Below the pieces are notes generated by a model. That model was not told where the DNA came from and searched no databases. It was given only the letters and a program-made list of their open reading frames with translations. This document shows, piece by piece, positions 16,982-26,160 of a stretch of DNA of 64,000 bases. Numbering within the stretch: the first letter of the stretch is position 1; each line of letters starts with the position of its first letter. Origin of the DNA: Micrococcaceae bacterium RIT 802 (GTDB lineage Bacteria > Actinomycetota > Actinomycetes > Actinomycetales > Micrococcaceae); NCBI GenBank assembly GCA_016892645.1, contig JAFEMX010000001.1, forward strand, positions 62,001 through 126,000, in the 5' to 3' direction. The translations under genes and the position numbers were made by a program.

Positions 16982-18259
16982 GTGGCCACATCCTCCGCCG
17001 ATCCGTCGGGGACCGCCCCGGCGTTGGCCGGCCCGTTCACGCTGCGCGAGGTCGTGGTGATGGCCGGCGCCGTGCTGCTGCTGGTCGGATCCGTGTTGCC
17101 GTTCCAGGTCGGTGGCGGCTCCTACGCCAACGTGTGGACCTTCCACACGACGGCGTTCAACCAGTTCGTGACCCTGGCCCTGCCGCTGGTCATCGGGGCG
17201 GCCTTCGCCTGGCGGCGCCTCTCCGGCCGCACCAAGGTCACCGCCGGCTCGCTCACCCTGGACCAGCTGGCCTCGGTGGTTTCGCTGTTGGGCATCCTGT
17301 ACTTCTTCATCTCCTCGGTCATGTCGATGAACCCCGCCTTCCTGCTGGGCCTGCTCGGCTCCCTCGTCATGGCCGGAGGCACGACGGCGGCCCCCTACAT
17401 CCCGGGCTTCGTCCTCGACTTCGCCCCCGGCAAGGCCGCCCTGCTGACCCGGCCGATCCGTCCCAGCGCGCCGCGCGAGCCCGGCGCGGGTGCCTCGACC
17501 CCGGCCCGCCCGCACACCCACACGCCGGAGCGCACCCCGGCAGCCCCCGGCCAGCCCGGGACTGCGGGACAGACGGTGGCGCCCACGGTGGCCACCGGCC
17601 TGGCCGCCACCCACAGCACGACGCCGGAACCCACCCCGGGGTCCTGGCCGCGCCCGGGTGCCACGGAGGAACCCGCGTTCGACCCCGCCCTGGCAGACCC
17701 GCAGGAACGCCCGGGGAGCGGGGAGCCCTCCGCCAGCGGCGATGGCACCGCCGCCACACAGACCGCGCCCGGCACCGGTGCCCCGGCAGCCGATCCGGAC
17801 CACGCCCCCGAGGGCGCTGCGGCCGCCGGCGGGGCGCCATCCGCCGACGACGCCCCCGCCGCCGGCGGAACCGCCACGGACGATACGACCCTGCCGGCAA
17901 CCACCGCCGGCCCCGTCGTCGACGGGGCCCCCGCCGCCCCGGGGGAAACCGCCGCGCGTCCGTCCAACCAGGCGGCGGAGAACGCCCCGGAGGCCCCGGA
18001 CCCGGAGGCCCCGGATCCGGAGGAGCTCTCCTTCACCGCCACCAGCGCCGGGCATGACGGCCCGGCGCAGCAGGCCTTCTGGTTCGCCGTACCCGACCGC
18101 CGCACCGCGCTGAACGAGGCCACGGGCCGCAACGCCTTCGTGCTCGAACCGGGCGAATGGATCCTCGCGCTGGAGGACCGCGGCTACGAGTTCCTCGTCC
18201 AGGACGCCGACGGCTCCGTTGGCGTGCTGCGCGACCTCGGCCGGATCGAACGGGCCTGA
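16982..18259 (+). CDS. Membrane protein with Ala/Pro-rich linker and conserved C-terminal domain
   Basis: About 425 residues from the GTG at 16982, which has AAGGAG 5 nt upstream. Four hydrophobic segments lie in about the first 140 residues. A stretch of roughly 190 residues is almost only Ala, Pro, Thr, Gly, Asp and Glu (disordered linker). The last 60 residues ([14 protein letters not shown] through [14 protein letters not shown]) are well-ordered in composition and look like a small beta domain of the kind seen in actinobacterial membrane proteins next to nth. Function not recognised. Base composition of the linker is extremely GC-rich. Two nt separate it from nth, so they are likely one transcript. 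Confidence 0.75.
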   Translation: MATSSADPSGTAPALAGPFTLREVVVMAGAVLLLVGSVLPFQVGGGSYANVWTFHTTAFNQFVTLALPLVIGAAFAWRRLSGRTKVTAGSLTLDQLASVVSLLGILYFFISSVMSMNPAFLLGLLGSLVMAGGTTAAPYIPGFVLDFAPGKAALLTRPIRPSAPREPGAGASTPARPHTHTPERTPAAPGQPGTAGQTVAPTVATGLAATHSTTPEPTPGSWPRPGATEEPAFDPALADPQERPGSGEPSASGDGTAATQTAPGTGAPAADPDHAPEGAAAAGGAPSADDAPAAGGTATDDTTLPATTAGPVVDGAPAAPGETAARPSNQAAENAPEAPDPEAPDPEELSFTATSAGHDGPAQQAFWFAVPDRRTALNEATGRNAFVLEPGEWILALEDRGYEFLVQDADGSVGVLRDLGRIERA

Positions 18260-18261
18260 GC

Positions 18262-19077
18262 ATGCCGTCACCGAGCACCCCCACGCCACGGCCTCGCGGC
18301 GGCGAAACCGTCATCGGGCTCAAGCGCCGGGCCCGGAAGATCAACCGGCTGCTCGGCGAGGCATACCCGTATGCGGTTCCGGAGCTGGACTTCACGAACG
18401 CCTTCGAGCTGCTCGTGGCCACGATCCTCTCCGCGCAGACCACCGACGTGCGCGTGAACGCGACCACCCCGGCACTCTTCGCCGCCTATCCGACACCGCG
18501 TGCCCTGGCCGAAGCCGAGCTGGAGGCAGTGCAGGAACTCATCCGGCCGACCGGCTTCTTCCGGGCCAAGGCCAACAACATCGTCTCCATGGCCCGGGCC
18601 ATCGTCGATGAGCACGACGGCGTGGTCCCCGGACGGATCCAGGACCTGGTCACCCTGCCCGGGGTGGGGCGCAAGACGGCCAACGTCGTGCTCGGCAACG
18701 CGTTCGGCGTCCCGGGAATCACCGTGGACACCCACTTCCTGCGGCTCTCGCGCCGCTTCGGCTGGACCGGGGAGACCGACCCGGTCAAGGTCGAGCACGC
18801 CGTGGGCGCCCTGTTCGAAAAGCGGGACTGGACCATGCTCTCGCACCGCGTGGTCTTCCACGGCCGGCGGGTCTGCCACGCGAAGAAGCCGGCCTGCGGC
18901 GCCTGCCCGGTCGCGACCTTGTGCCCGTCCTACGGCGAGGGGGAAACCGATCCGGTGAAGGCCGCGAAACTGCTCAAATACGAGCTCGCCCCCGGGCGGG
19001 AGGATCTGCTGGAGCTGATGCGCGCCGGCAAGACCCGCCGCGAGCTGCGCACCCTGGGCCACGGCTTGGGCGCATGA
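18262..19077 (+). CDS. nth: Endonuclease III (DNA glycosylase/AP lyase)
   Basis: 271 residues. Excises oxidised pyrimidines and nicks the abasic site in base excision repair. The helix-hairpin-helix [13 protein letters not shown] contains catalytic Lys138, followed by Asp156 in TVDTHF. The iron-sulfur loop C-X6-C-X2-C-X5-C is complete at Cys205, 212, 215 and 221. The open frame begins earlier inside the preceding gene; ATG 18262 is 2 nt after that stop. Its stop overlaps the ATG of the NUDIX gene (ATGA). Neighbourhood matches the mycobacterial Rv3672c-Rv3676 order. Confidence 0.95.
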   Translation: MPSPSTPTPRPRGGETVIGLKRRARKINRLLGEAYPYAVPELDFTNAFELLVATILSAQTTDVRVNATTPALFAAYPTPRALAEAELEAVQELIRPTGFFRAKANNIVSMARAIVDEHDGVVPGRIQDLVTLPGVGRKTANVVLGNAFGVPGITVDTHFLRLSRRFGWTGETDPVKVEHAVGALFEKRDWTMLSHRVVFHGRRVCHAKKPACGACPVATLCPSYGEGETDPVKAAKLLKYELAPGREDLLELMRAGKTRRELRTLGHGLGA

Positions 19078-19808
19078 GCCACGACACGCAGCGGACCGGC
19101 GCCGCCGTCGACGCCCGCGCCGACCTGCTGGGGGTCATCGAACGCCACCGACCGCTGGTGGAGGCCGGCGACGACGGGATCAGCCGGGTGCCCGCCTCCT
19201 GGATGTTCGAGGGGATGGACCATGCCGCGGCCCGTCGCGCCGCGGTGCTGGTCCTGTTCGGCCGGCTCGACGACATCGATGCGGCCGCCAGGGCCACCAT
19301 CGTTCCCGCCGACCTGGACCTGTTGTTCGTCGAGCGGGCCGCCACGCTGCGCCAGCACGCCGGGCAGATCGCCTTCCCGGGCGGCACCATCGACGCCACC
19401 GATGCCTCACCCGTGGCCGCCGCCCTGCGGGAGGCAGAGGAGGAGACCGGGCTCGACTCGGACGGCGTCGAGGTCCTGGGCGAACTGCCCGCGGCCGAAC
19501 TTCCCGTCACCAATTTCGTGGTCACCCCGGTCATCGGCTGGTGGGACCGGCCCAGCGAGGTCTTCGCCGTGGACCCCGGGGAGTCGGCATCGGTTTTCCG
19601 CGCCCCCGTGGCCGACCTGGTGGATCCGGCCAACCGGTTCCGCGTCGAGATCAGCCGGGACGGCCGCACCCACCACTCGCCGGCCTTCGACATCGACGGT
19701 CACGTCATCTGGGGGTTCACCGGGATCGTGCTGGCCCGGCTGCTCGATGACCTGGGCTGGAGCCGTCCGTGGGACGAGGCGAAAATGCGTCCCTACCCCT
19801 TCAACTGA
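19074..19808 (+). CDS. NUDIX hydrolase, CoA pyrophosphatase type
   Basis: 244 residues. The NUDIX box is complete: [25 protein letters not shown] fits G-x5-E-x7-REUXEEXGU with the extra upstream [12 protein letters not shown] stretch that marks the CoA-pyrophosphatase (NudL/UPF0035) group, which cleaves CoA to phosphopantetheine and adenosine diphosphate. The substrate is inferred from that motif. ATG 19074 overlaps the nth stop codon, showing translational coupling. It converges on the polymerase gene, only 6 nt between stops. Confidence 0.88.
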   Translation: MSHDTQRTGAAVDARADLLGVIERHRPLVEAGDDGISRVPASWMFEGMDHAAARRAAVLVLFGRLDDIDAAARATIVPADLDLLFVERAATLRQHAGQIAFPGGTIDATDASPVAAALREAEEETGLDSDGVEVLGELPAAELPVTNFVVTPVIGWWDRPSEVFAVDPGESASVFRAPVADLVDPANRFRVEISRDGRTHHSPAFDIDGHVIWGFTGIVLARLLDDLGWSRPWDEAKMRPYPFN

Positions 19809-19814
19809 GCCGGG

Positions 19815-21524
19815 TCATTTGGCATCGGCGTAGGAGCCGACGACGACGACTCCCACCGGGAACTGCACCGGGATCCGTCCGAACATCAGCACCGCGGCCC
19901 TCTCCGCGGCCTCCTGCACCATCGCCGACACCCGTTCCGCGGCCTCGGCGGGCACATGCAGCATCACCTCGTCATGCAGGAAGAAGACCAGTTCGCCGTC
20001 GTCCCGTCCCGCCGCCCTCGCCGCCCGCAGCCGCAGCCGGATCTCGGCCAGCCAGCACAACGCCCACTCGGCCGCGGTCCCCTGGACCACGAAGTTGCGG
20101 GTGAACCGCCCCCGGGTCCGTGCGGCCCCGTCGGCGCGCCGCTGCTCCTCGGCCGACGTGGCCCGCTGCCCGGCCAGCCAGCGTTCCGAAGCCGCCGGGG
20201 AGCACCGGCCCAGGTAGGTGCCCACGACGCCACCGGCCTCCCCGGTCCGGGCGGCCCGCTCGAGGACCCCGATGGCCTGCGGGAACGTGCGGGTCAGCTG
20301 GGGCATCAGCCGCCCGGCCTCCCCGGTGGTCGAGCCGTACATGGCACCGAGCATGGCGATCTTCGCGTGCGACCGGTCGCCCCCGAAGCCCTGGTCGGCG
20401 ATGCCCTGGTAGAGGTCCCGGCCGCGGGCCGCGTCGGCCAGGCCGTTGTCGCGGCCCAGGGCCGCCAGGATGCGCGGCTCCAGCTGGGCCGCATCGGCGA
20501 CGACCAGCAGGTGCCCGTCGTCCGGGCGGACGGCGTCGCGGATCGTATGCGGGATCTGCAGCGCTCCACCGCCGCGGGAGGCCCACCGGCCGGTGACCAC
20601 GCCACCGACCACGTATTCGGGCCGGAACCGCCCGTCGTGGACCCACGCGTCCAGCCAGGCCCAGCCGTTGGCGGTGTGCAGCCGGGAGAGCTTCTTGTAG
20701 CGCTGCAGGACCTCCAGGGCCGGATGGGAGTATTCCCGCAGCTCCCATTGCCCGGTGCTCTTGGCGTCCACACCGACCCGGTGCAGGGCCCGCAACAGCT
20801 CCTGCGGGGAATCCGGGTTCAGCCCGGGAGCACGCAGGGCCGCGCGCAGCTCGACGGCCACCTCTTCCAGCCGGGCCGGACGCGCCCCCGGCGCCACCCG
20901 AGGCCCCAGGGCCCCGGCCAGCAGCGCCTCATGGACGTCGGGCCGCCACGGGATGCCGTGGTGGCGCATCTCGGCGGCGACCAAGGCGCCGGCCGACTCC
21001 GCGGCGAGCAGCAACTGCAGCCGACGGCCCCGCGGGGTGGCGGGCACGGCGCGTTGCTGTTCGAGGAACTCCGCGGCCACGGCCTCCACCGACGTCCGTT
21101 CGTCGCGCGGCTCGGAAAACAGCGCATCCTGGTTCTCCGGTATCCGGGCCGGGGGCAGGGCCGCCGGGTCGGCGTCCTCCCGGTCGGCCTCCCCGGAGCG
21201 CAGCCCCACCGTGTAGCCGGTCTCGGCGGCCGCCGTGGAATGGCGCAGGATCGTCCGGGACAGCGCCAGGTCACAGGCGCGTTCGACGGTGCACCCGGCG
21301 GCCAACAGCCCCGGATACCAGTCCGCAGTCCGCGCCCAGACCCAGCGGGGCCGGCGGGCCTCCACGTCGCGCACGAATCCTGCCAGCTGGTCACCGGACA
21401 ACACCACCGCTGGCCCCTGCGCCGCGCCGGCCTCGTCGAGCAACTGCACGACGGCGGAAGCCGCCCCCTGCTCGGGGGCCGCTTGGGCGGTGGAATGGGT
21501 GGCGAGGACTGCGTAACCGGGCAC
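19815..21524 (-). CDS. Family A DNA polymerase, stand-alone 3'-5' exonuclease/polymerase type
   Basis: 569 residues, lacking the 5'-nuclease domain of PolA; an actinobacterial family usually annotated as bifunctional 3'-5' exonuclease/DNA polymerase. The N-terminal 200 residues are the degenerate exonuclease-like part. Polymerase motifs: A is DAAQLEPRILA (catalytic Asp and the Glu steric gate kept, Tyr-Ser of DYSQIE replaced by Ala-Ala), B is RSHAKIAMLGAMYG (Arg, Lys and Tyr kept, the Phe equivalent to E. coli Phe762 is Leu), C is HDEV. So it should still polymerise, with altered nucleotide selection possible. GTG start. Its biological role is not known to me. Confidence 0.9.
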   Translation of the reverse strand: MPGYAVLATHSTAQAAPEQGAASAVVQLLDEAGAAQGPAVVLSGDQLAGFVRDVEARRPRWVWARTADWYPGLLAAGCTVERACDLALSRTILRHSTAAAETGYTVGLRSGEADREDADPAALPPARIPENQDALFSEPRDERTSVEAVAAEFLEQQRAVPATPRGRRLQLLLAAESAGALVAAEMRHHGIPWRPDVHEALLAGALGPRVAPGARPARLEEVAVELRAALRAPGLNPDSPQELLRALHRVGVDAKSTGQWELREYSHPALEVLQRYKKLSRLHTANGWAWLDAWVHDGRFRPEYVVGGVVTGRWASRGGGALQIPHTIRDAVRPDDGHLLVVADAAQLEPRILAALGRDNGLADAARGRDLYQGIADQGFGGDRSHAKIAMLGAMYGSTTGEAGRLMPQLTRTFPQAIGVLERAARTGEAGGVVGTYLGRCSPAASERWLAGQRATSAEEQRRADGAARTRGRFTRNFVVQGTAAEWALCWLAEIRLRLRAARAAGRDDGELVFFLHDEVMLHVPAEAAERVSAMVQEAAERAAVLMFGRIPVQFPVGVVVVGSYADAK

Positions 21525-21657
21525 CCGCCCATTCTTGCAGGGTCATGCGGACCGGCCGGCCCCTCACAGCAACTGCACGTCGGCCCCACGCGGCTGATGA
21601 TCCACAGCGCTGCGGCTGCGCTCCGCCACCCGCCGGCGGCAACACGAGGGTGGTGGC

Positions 21658-22779
21658 ATGAACGAACTGCCCGCCTACCTCCCGCCACCACCGGCGACCG
21701 CGCCCGGAGACGGCGAGGGCAGCACCTGCCTGCTCGTCACCCGCGATGACGGGCTCGCCGACCACGTCGCCCTCATCGCGGCCGCCTGCGGGGCGGTCCT
21801 GGCCGTCGAGCGCCACGTCCCGAACCGCTGGCCGCCCGGCTGCACCCTGGCCCTCTTCGGTCCGGACACCGCCGCCGATGGCCCCCCGGGAGGCGCCCGC
21901 ATCCCGGGGATCCTCGTGGGCTTCGCAGGCGACAGGGACGAGCTCTGGCGTGTGGCGGCCCGGGATCCGGGCGTCCGCGTGGCCATCCTGCCGGAGGCCT
22001 CCGCCTGGCTGGGCGAATTCCTGGGGGAGCGGGAGCTGCACTCCGGGCACGGCCGGGTCACGCTCTTCTCGGGGGCCTCGGGCGGCACGGGGACGACCAC
22101 GCTGGCCGCGCTGACCGGTGTGGCGGCCGGGCGGCGGGGAGGCCGCGCGTTGGTGGTCGACGCCGACCCCCACAGCCGGGGGATCTGGACGCTGTTCGGG
22201 CGTCCGGCATCCGGCGGGGTGGGATGGGAGGACCTGGTGCGCTCCCGTGGGCAGATCGCCCCCGGGCATCTTGCCGGGATACTGCCCCAGGTGGACGGGA
22301 CCTCCGTGTTGACCTGGACCGGGAGCCGTCCCGAGCCGGTGTCCGGTTCGACGGTGAACGAGGTCCTCGCTGCAGCCCGCAGGAGCTTCGACGTGGTCGT
22401 GGTCGATGCCGGGCGGACTGCCGGCATGGACGAGACCCTGGGCATGCTGGCCGACTCGGTGCTGGTGGTCGCCTCGGCGGCGGTTCCCGGACCGGCCCTG
22501 GCATACATCCCGGCCGGTCCTGATGCGGGGGTCCCCTGGCGGATCGTGGTGACCGGGAACCTGCCGACCGGCATGGACGCGCCCCGTGTTGCCTCGGCAG
22601 CCGGGTTGGACCTGCTCGCCTACCTTCCTCCGACGGCCGCTGTGGCGGCCGCGTCCCGTGAAGGGCGCCTGGGCTCGGTGCTGGCCCGGCCCCGGATCCG
22701 ACGCCTGGTCGCCTCGCTCGTGGACTGGAGCCTGCCGGTGGTGCCGAACGCCACCGGCCTCGAGCAGGTTGCGTCATGA
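21658..22779 (+). CDS. ssd: Septum-site determining protein Ssd / CpaE-like ATPase
   Basis: 373 residues. N-terminal receiver-like region (about 20-115), then a MinD/ParA-type ATPase domain with the deviant P-loop SGASGGTGTTT (about 138-148), the switch VDADPHSRG and VVVVDAGRT. Homologous by position to Rv3660c (Ssd) of M. tuberculosis, where it is encoded in front of the tad genes; in Tad systems the CpaE/TadZ partner localises the pilus machine at the pole. Start ATG overlaps nothing upstream (133-bp divergent gap). Its stop overlaps tadA (ATGA). Confidence 0.85.
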   Translation: MNELPAYLPPPPATAPGDGEGSTCLLVTRDDGLADHVALIAAACGAVLAVERHVPNRWPPGCTLALFGPDTAADGPPGGARIPGILVGFAGDRDELWRVAARDPGVRVAILPEASAWLGEFLGERELHSGHGRVTLFSGASGGTGTTTLAALTGVAAGRRGGRALVVDADPHSRGIWTLFGRPASGGVGWEDLVRSRGQIAPGHLAGILPQVDGTSVLTWTGSRPEPVSGSTVNEVLAAARRSFDVVVVDAGRTAGMDETLGMLADSVLVVASAAVPGPALAYIPAGPDAGVPWRIVVTGNLPTGMDAPRVASAAGLDLLAYLPPTAAVAAASREGRLGSVLARPRIRRLVASLVDWSLPVVPNATGLEQVAS

Positions 22780-24035
22780 CCGGGCCGGGTGCGGCCACGG
22801 AGGCTGCGGGACGGGAGAGCGGCCGCCGCCGGTGGGCTCCCGGACCGTCGGGGACCGGCCGTGATCCGGGAGGGAGGCTGGATGAGCGCGTTCTCGATGA
22901 GGTCCGCCGGCGGGCCCTGTCCGGCGAGGGCCCGTTGACCGGGGCGGATCTTGCGGGTGCCGTCCGGGCCTCCGGCCTGGTGGTCGGCAGCGGCAGCGCC
23001 GCCCAGGTGATCCGTGCACTGCAGGAGGACCTGCACGGCCTGGGGCCCCTGCAACCGGTCGCCGACGAGCCGGGGACGACTGATGTGCTCGTCGACGCCG
23101 AGGGGTTGGTCTGGCGGGACGGGGACGGGGGATTGGCCCCGACGTCGTTACGGTTCACCGAGCCCGAGCAGATCCGGACGCTCGCCGTGCGCCTGGCTGC
23201 CTCGGGGGGCCGGCGCCTGGACAGCGCCCAGCCCTTCGCCGATGTCGTGGTGGGGGCATACCGGATCCACGCCGTCCTGCCGCCGATCTCGGCGGGTGGC
23301 CCGCTGATCTCCGTGCGGATCCGCGCCGGGAAGTCTGCCGGCTTGGGCGCGGTGTTGTCCCGGGGCGCGGCCAACCCCTGGCATGCGGTGCTGCGCGCGG
23401 TGATCCGGGCACGGATGAACTTCCTGATCAGCGGCGGGACCGGCAGCGGGAAGACCACCCTGCTCGGTGCGCTGTTGGGCGAAGCCGCGCCCACGGAACG
23501 GCTGCTCATCGTCGAGGACGCCCGTGAACTCGAGCCGGCCCATCCCCACGTCGTCAGCCTGCAGTGCCGGACGGGGAACATCGAGGGGGCCGGAGAGGTG
23601 GGCATGACGGACCTGGTCCGGCAGGCACTGCGCATGCGACCCGACCGGCTGGTGGTCGGCGAATGCCGGGGGGCCGAGGTCGCCGATTTCCTGACTGCCA
23701 TGAACACCGGGCATGACGGGGCGGGCGGAACCGTCCACGCCAGTTCGGCCGACGCCGTCCCCGCGCGGTTGGCCGCCCTGGCCTCGCTGGCGGGCATGAC
23801 GGGCCCCGCGCTCGCCGTCCAGGCCTCCAGTGCGCTGGATCTGGTGATCCACATGGGGCGCCTGGAGGGCCAACGCACCCCACGCGAATTGGGACGGCTG
23901 GTCGCTGACGGCCGGGGATTCCTCGCCGTCTCGCCCATCATGCGACTGGACGACGACTCCAGCATGCGCCCCGGGCCATCGGCTGCCTGGTTCGCCCAGG
24001 TCCTTGCCGAGAGGTCCATCCCGTGTCCTTGGTGA
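22776..24035 (+). CDS. tadA: Type II/IV secretion system ATPase TadA
   Basis: 419 residues. Hexameric ATPase that drives Flp/Tad pilus assembly at the inner face of the membrane. Walker A GGTGSGKTT (220-228), the Asp-box region IVEDARELEP, Walker B LVVGECRGAEVADFL and the His box GHDGAGGTVHASSADAV are all intact, so an active ATPase is expected. The N-terminal 30 residues are low complexity. Overlaps ssd by 4 nt and the next gene by 13 nt; the whole set reads as one operon. Confidence 0.93.
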   Translation: MTGPGAATEAAGRESGRRRWAPGPSGTGRDPGGRLDERVLDEVRRRALSGEGPLTGADLAGAVRASGLVVGSGSAAQVIRALQEDLHGLGPLQPVADEPGTTDVLVDAEGLVWRDGDGGLAPTSLRFTEPEQIRTLAVRLAASGGRRLDSAQPFADVVVGAYRIHAVLPPISAGGPLISVRIRAGKSAGLGAVLSRGAANPWHAVLRAVIRARMNFLISGGTGSGKTTLLGALLGEAAPTERLLIVEDARELEPAHPHVVSLQCRTGNIEGAGEVGMTDLVRQALRMRPDRLVVGECRGAEVADFLTAMNTGHDGAGGTVHASSADAVPARLAALASLAGMTGPALAVQASSALDLVIHMGRLEGQRTPRELGRLVADGRGFLAVSPIMRLDDDSSMRPGPSAAWFAQVLAERSIPCPW

Positions 24036-24862
24036 TCCTGACGGCATCGCTGCTCACCGGTCTTGCCTGCGGGCTCGTGCCGGCCGGCCACCAGTGGCCA
24101 CGTGCCGGGCAATCGGCGCCGGTCATCAACCCGGCATCCGGTCTGCGAACGTGGTGGGGCGTTCCCTGGGGACGTTCTGCCGCAGCCGGCGACGTGGACG
24201 CCCACGTGGCGGCCATGCGGCAGATGGGGGCGCTGCTGCGTTCGGGGCGGAATCCGGCCGAGGCATGGGCCCTCCTCGAAACTTCCTGGGCCGAGCGGTT
24301 GGCATCGGCGGCGGCCGATGTCCGCGTGGGCGGGTACCCGCGTCGGCGACGAGAAGGCATGGCCACGGGAGCTGCCGGCGCAGCGAGGGACGTCGTGGAT
24401 GCTGCCCGGGCTGCCCTGATCGCCCACGAAACCGGCGCCGGCCCCTCCGTTGGAATCGACCGTCATCTGCATGCCGCACCCGCCTACCGGCATGCCTGGG
24501 AACGCCTGTCCTGGTGCATTCGCCTCTCCGAATCCACCGGTGCCCCGCTCGGCCACCTGCTGAACAGGTTGGCGGGCCAACTGGAGGCCGAACAGGACCG
24601 CCGTCGTGCCCTGGACGCGATCCTGGCGGGACCACGCATGACCCAGAAGTTGCTTGCGTGGTTGCCGGCGCTGGGATTGGTCCTGGCCCAGCTCATGGGT
24701 GCCGATCCCCTCACGCTGCTCACGGGCACGACCACCGGCCGCGTGTGCCTGGCCGCCGGCGCCGCCTTGTGGTGCGCCAACGCCGTATGGTGCCGGCGAC
24801 TCCTGAACAGCGCGGGCGCAGTTCGACCGGGCCGGGGGCCGCGAACGGCGGCGGTCCCGTGA
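24023..24862 (+). CDS. tadB: TadB-like type II secretion F-domain protein
   Basis: 279 residues; GTG start overlapping tadA. A short N-terminal membrane helix, a cytoplasmic four-helix GspF/TadB domain (about 55-190, with HVAAMRQMGALLRSG and LSWCIRLSESTGAPLGHLLNRL), and two C-terminal membrane helices (about 205-265). Forms the inner-membrane platform with TadC. Stop codon TGA overlaps the ATG of tadC by one base pattern (TGATG). Confidence 0.88.
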   Translation: MSLVILTASLLTGLACGLVPAGHQWPRAGQSAPVINPASGLRTWWGVPWGRSAAAGDVDAHVAAMRQMGALLRSGRNPAEAWALLETSWAERLASAAADVRVGGYPRRRREGMATGAAGAARDVVDAARAALIAHETGAGPSVGIDRHLHAAPAYRHAWERLSWCIRLSESTGAPLGHLLNRLAGQLEAEQDRRRALDAILAGPRMTQKLLAWLPALGLVLAQLMGADPLTLLTGTTTGRVCLAAGAALWCANAVWCRRLLNSAGAVRPGRGPRTAAVP

Positions 24863-25410
24863 TGGTTCTGGTCGCAGCGCTCCTGGCCGGTGCGGTTGCC
24901 TGGTGTTCCATCGGACCTTGGCAGGTGTCGCACCGCCGGGGCAACGAATCCGCAGCCGACGGAACACCGGAATCGAAACCCCTCCCACCCGCCGCCGCGG
25001 ACGCGCCCCTGCTGCTCGAGCTTGCGGCCACCCTGCTCGACTCCGGTTTGCCGGTGGACCGCGCCCTGGCCACGTTGGCCCGGGACGTCGAACCGTGTCG
25101 GGGGTTGGGGCCGGTTGTCCGCTCACTGGATCTCGGCGTGGGGTGGCACCGGGCCTGGCAGGCCGCACCGCCCACCCTGCGCGGTCTTGGTGAAGCGCTC
25201 GCCTTCGCCCAGCTCACGGGTGCCGCCACCGCTGACCTGCTCCGGTCGGCGGCTGAACAAGAACGGCGCGCCGTGGCCCGAAGATCCGAAAAGCAGGCAG
25301 CGGAACTGGGGGTGAAGCTGGTCATTCCGTTGGGTGTCTGTGCGCTTCCGGCATTCATCTGCCTGGGGATCGTCCCCGTCGTGATGGCTCTGCTGCCGGG
25401 TGCCGGGTAG
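24862..25410 (+). CDS. tadC: TadC-like type II secretion F-domain protein
   Basis: 182 residues, short for the family. One N-terminal helix, then a GspF-type helical domain with LLELAATLLDSGLPVDRALATLA and AFAQLTGAATADLLRSAAEQ, and a C-terminal hydrophobic segment (LVIPLGVCALPAFICLGIVP). Partner of TadB in the platform. ATG 24862 chosen from the coupling with tadB; the frame open further left is out-of-frame noise in tadB. A 153-bp gap follows before the pilin-like gene. Confidence 0.85.
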   Translation: MVLVAALLAGAVAWCSIGPWQVSHRRGNESAADGTPESKPLPPAAADAPLLLELAATLLDSGLPVDRALATLARDVEPCRGLGPVVRSLDLGVGWHRAWQAAPPTLRGLGEALAFAQLTGAATADLLRSAAEQERRAVARRSEKQAAELGVKLVIPLGVCALPAFICLGIVPVVMALLPGAG

Positions 25411-25563
25411 GTGGTGGAGGGGCCACGCACGAGTCCCTCACAGGTGCCAGGGCATCCGGGTTTTCCAGATGCGGCCTGGGCCACGGGCCACGGGAACCAG
25501 GAAAGCCCACAGTGGAGTCAGGCCCCGGGGCGGGGCCGGTATCGATGGAAAGCAGGGACGAAC

Positions 25564-25770
25564 ATGAACGAGAACCACCTTCCGAGCGCCGGGACGATGC
25601 GGAGTCCAGCGGCAGCACCCGGTACGGACGAGGACGGCATTGCCACCGCGGAATTCGCGATTGTCGCCCTGGCGGCCGTCGGATTCGCCGGCCTGCTGGT
25701 CGGCATCCTGAGCAGTGGCGACGTGCGCGAGCTGTTGATGGGCCTGGTTCGGCAGGCCTTGTCCTTTTAG
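25564..25770 (+). CDS. DUF4244 / Flp-pilin-like small membrane protein
   Basis: 68 residues: a hydrophilic N-terminus, then the GIATAEFAIVALAAVGFAGLL segment that combines a prepilin-like Glu at position 5 after the putative cut with one hydrophobic helix. Known family DUF4244 (Rv3656c in M. tuberculosis), thought to be the Flp-type pilin of the tad locus. The Gly-Ile-Ala-Thr-Ala-Glu context fits prepilin peptidase cleavage, but no peptidase gene lies in the window. Confidence 0.8.
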   Translation: MNENHLPSAGTMRSPAAAPGTDEDGIATAEFAIVALAAVGFAGLLVGILSSGDVRELLMGLVRQALSF

Positions 25771-25779
25771 GTCCGGGCC

Positions 25780-26160
25780 ATGCCTTTCACGACTCAACGC
25801 GGCAGCAGCACGGCGGAGTTCGCCGTGCTGCTGCCGGCCGTGGCCGCCTTTCTCGCATTGGCTTTGGGGGTCGGCATCTGCGGCACCACCCAGGTGAGGC
25901 TGGAGCAGGCGGCCCGGGCGACCGCCCGGGAAATCGCCCGTGGCGAGAGCGCGGCGGCCGCACTCGAGACAGGCCACCGGCTGGCCGGGGACGCGGCGCG
26001 CATCAGGATCGGCACCGCTGGGCCCTATCGCCGGGTCGAGGTCAGCGCGCGGTTCACGTTGCCATGGTTCGGCGGGCCCGAACTGATGGTGCTCTCCGCT
26101 CGTGCGGAAGCCAAACCCGAAGAAGGAAGCGGCAGGCCTGGTGGCGGCGATGGACGATGA
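25780..26160 (+). CDS. TadE-like pseudopilin
   Basis: 126 residues: GSSTAEFAVLLPAVAAFLALAL is the TadE/TadG-type helix with the conserved Glu, followed by an extracytoplasmic domain with a basic, Ala-rich part. Two Cys (GICGTT only one near the helix) are not diagnostic. Equivalent to Rv3655c by order. Nine nt after the pilin-like gene; the stop overlaps the next gene by 11 nt. Confidence 0.8.
   Translation: MPFTTQRGSSTAEFAVLLPAVAAFLALALGVGICGTTQVRLEQAARATAREIARGESAAAALETGHRLAGDAARIRIGTAGPYRRVEVSARFTLPWFGGPELMVLSARAEAKPEEGSGRPGGGDGR

Noticed and set aside
22058-25168. 1036-residue minus-strand open frame over the tad genes
   Set aside because: Antisense shadow; Arg/Pro/Ser-rich with no domain, while the plus strand has clear tad motifs.
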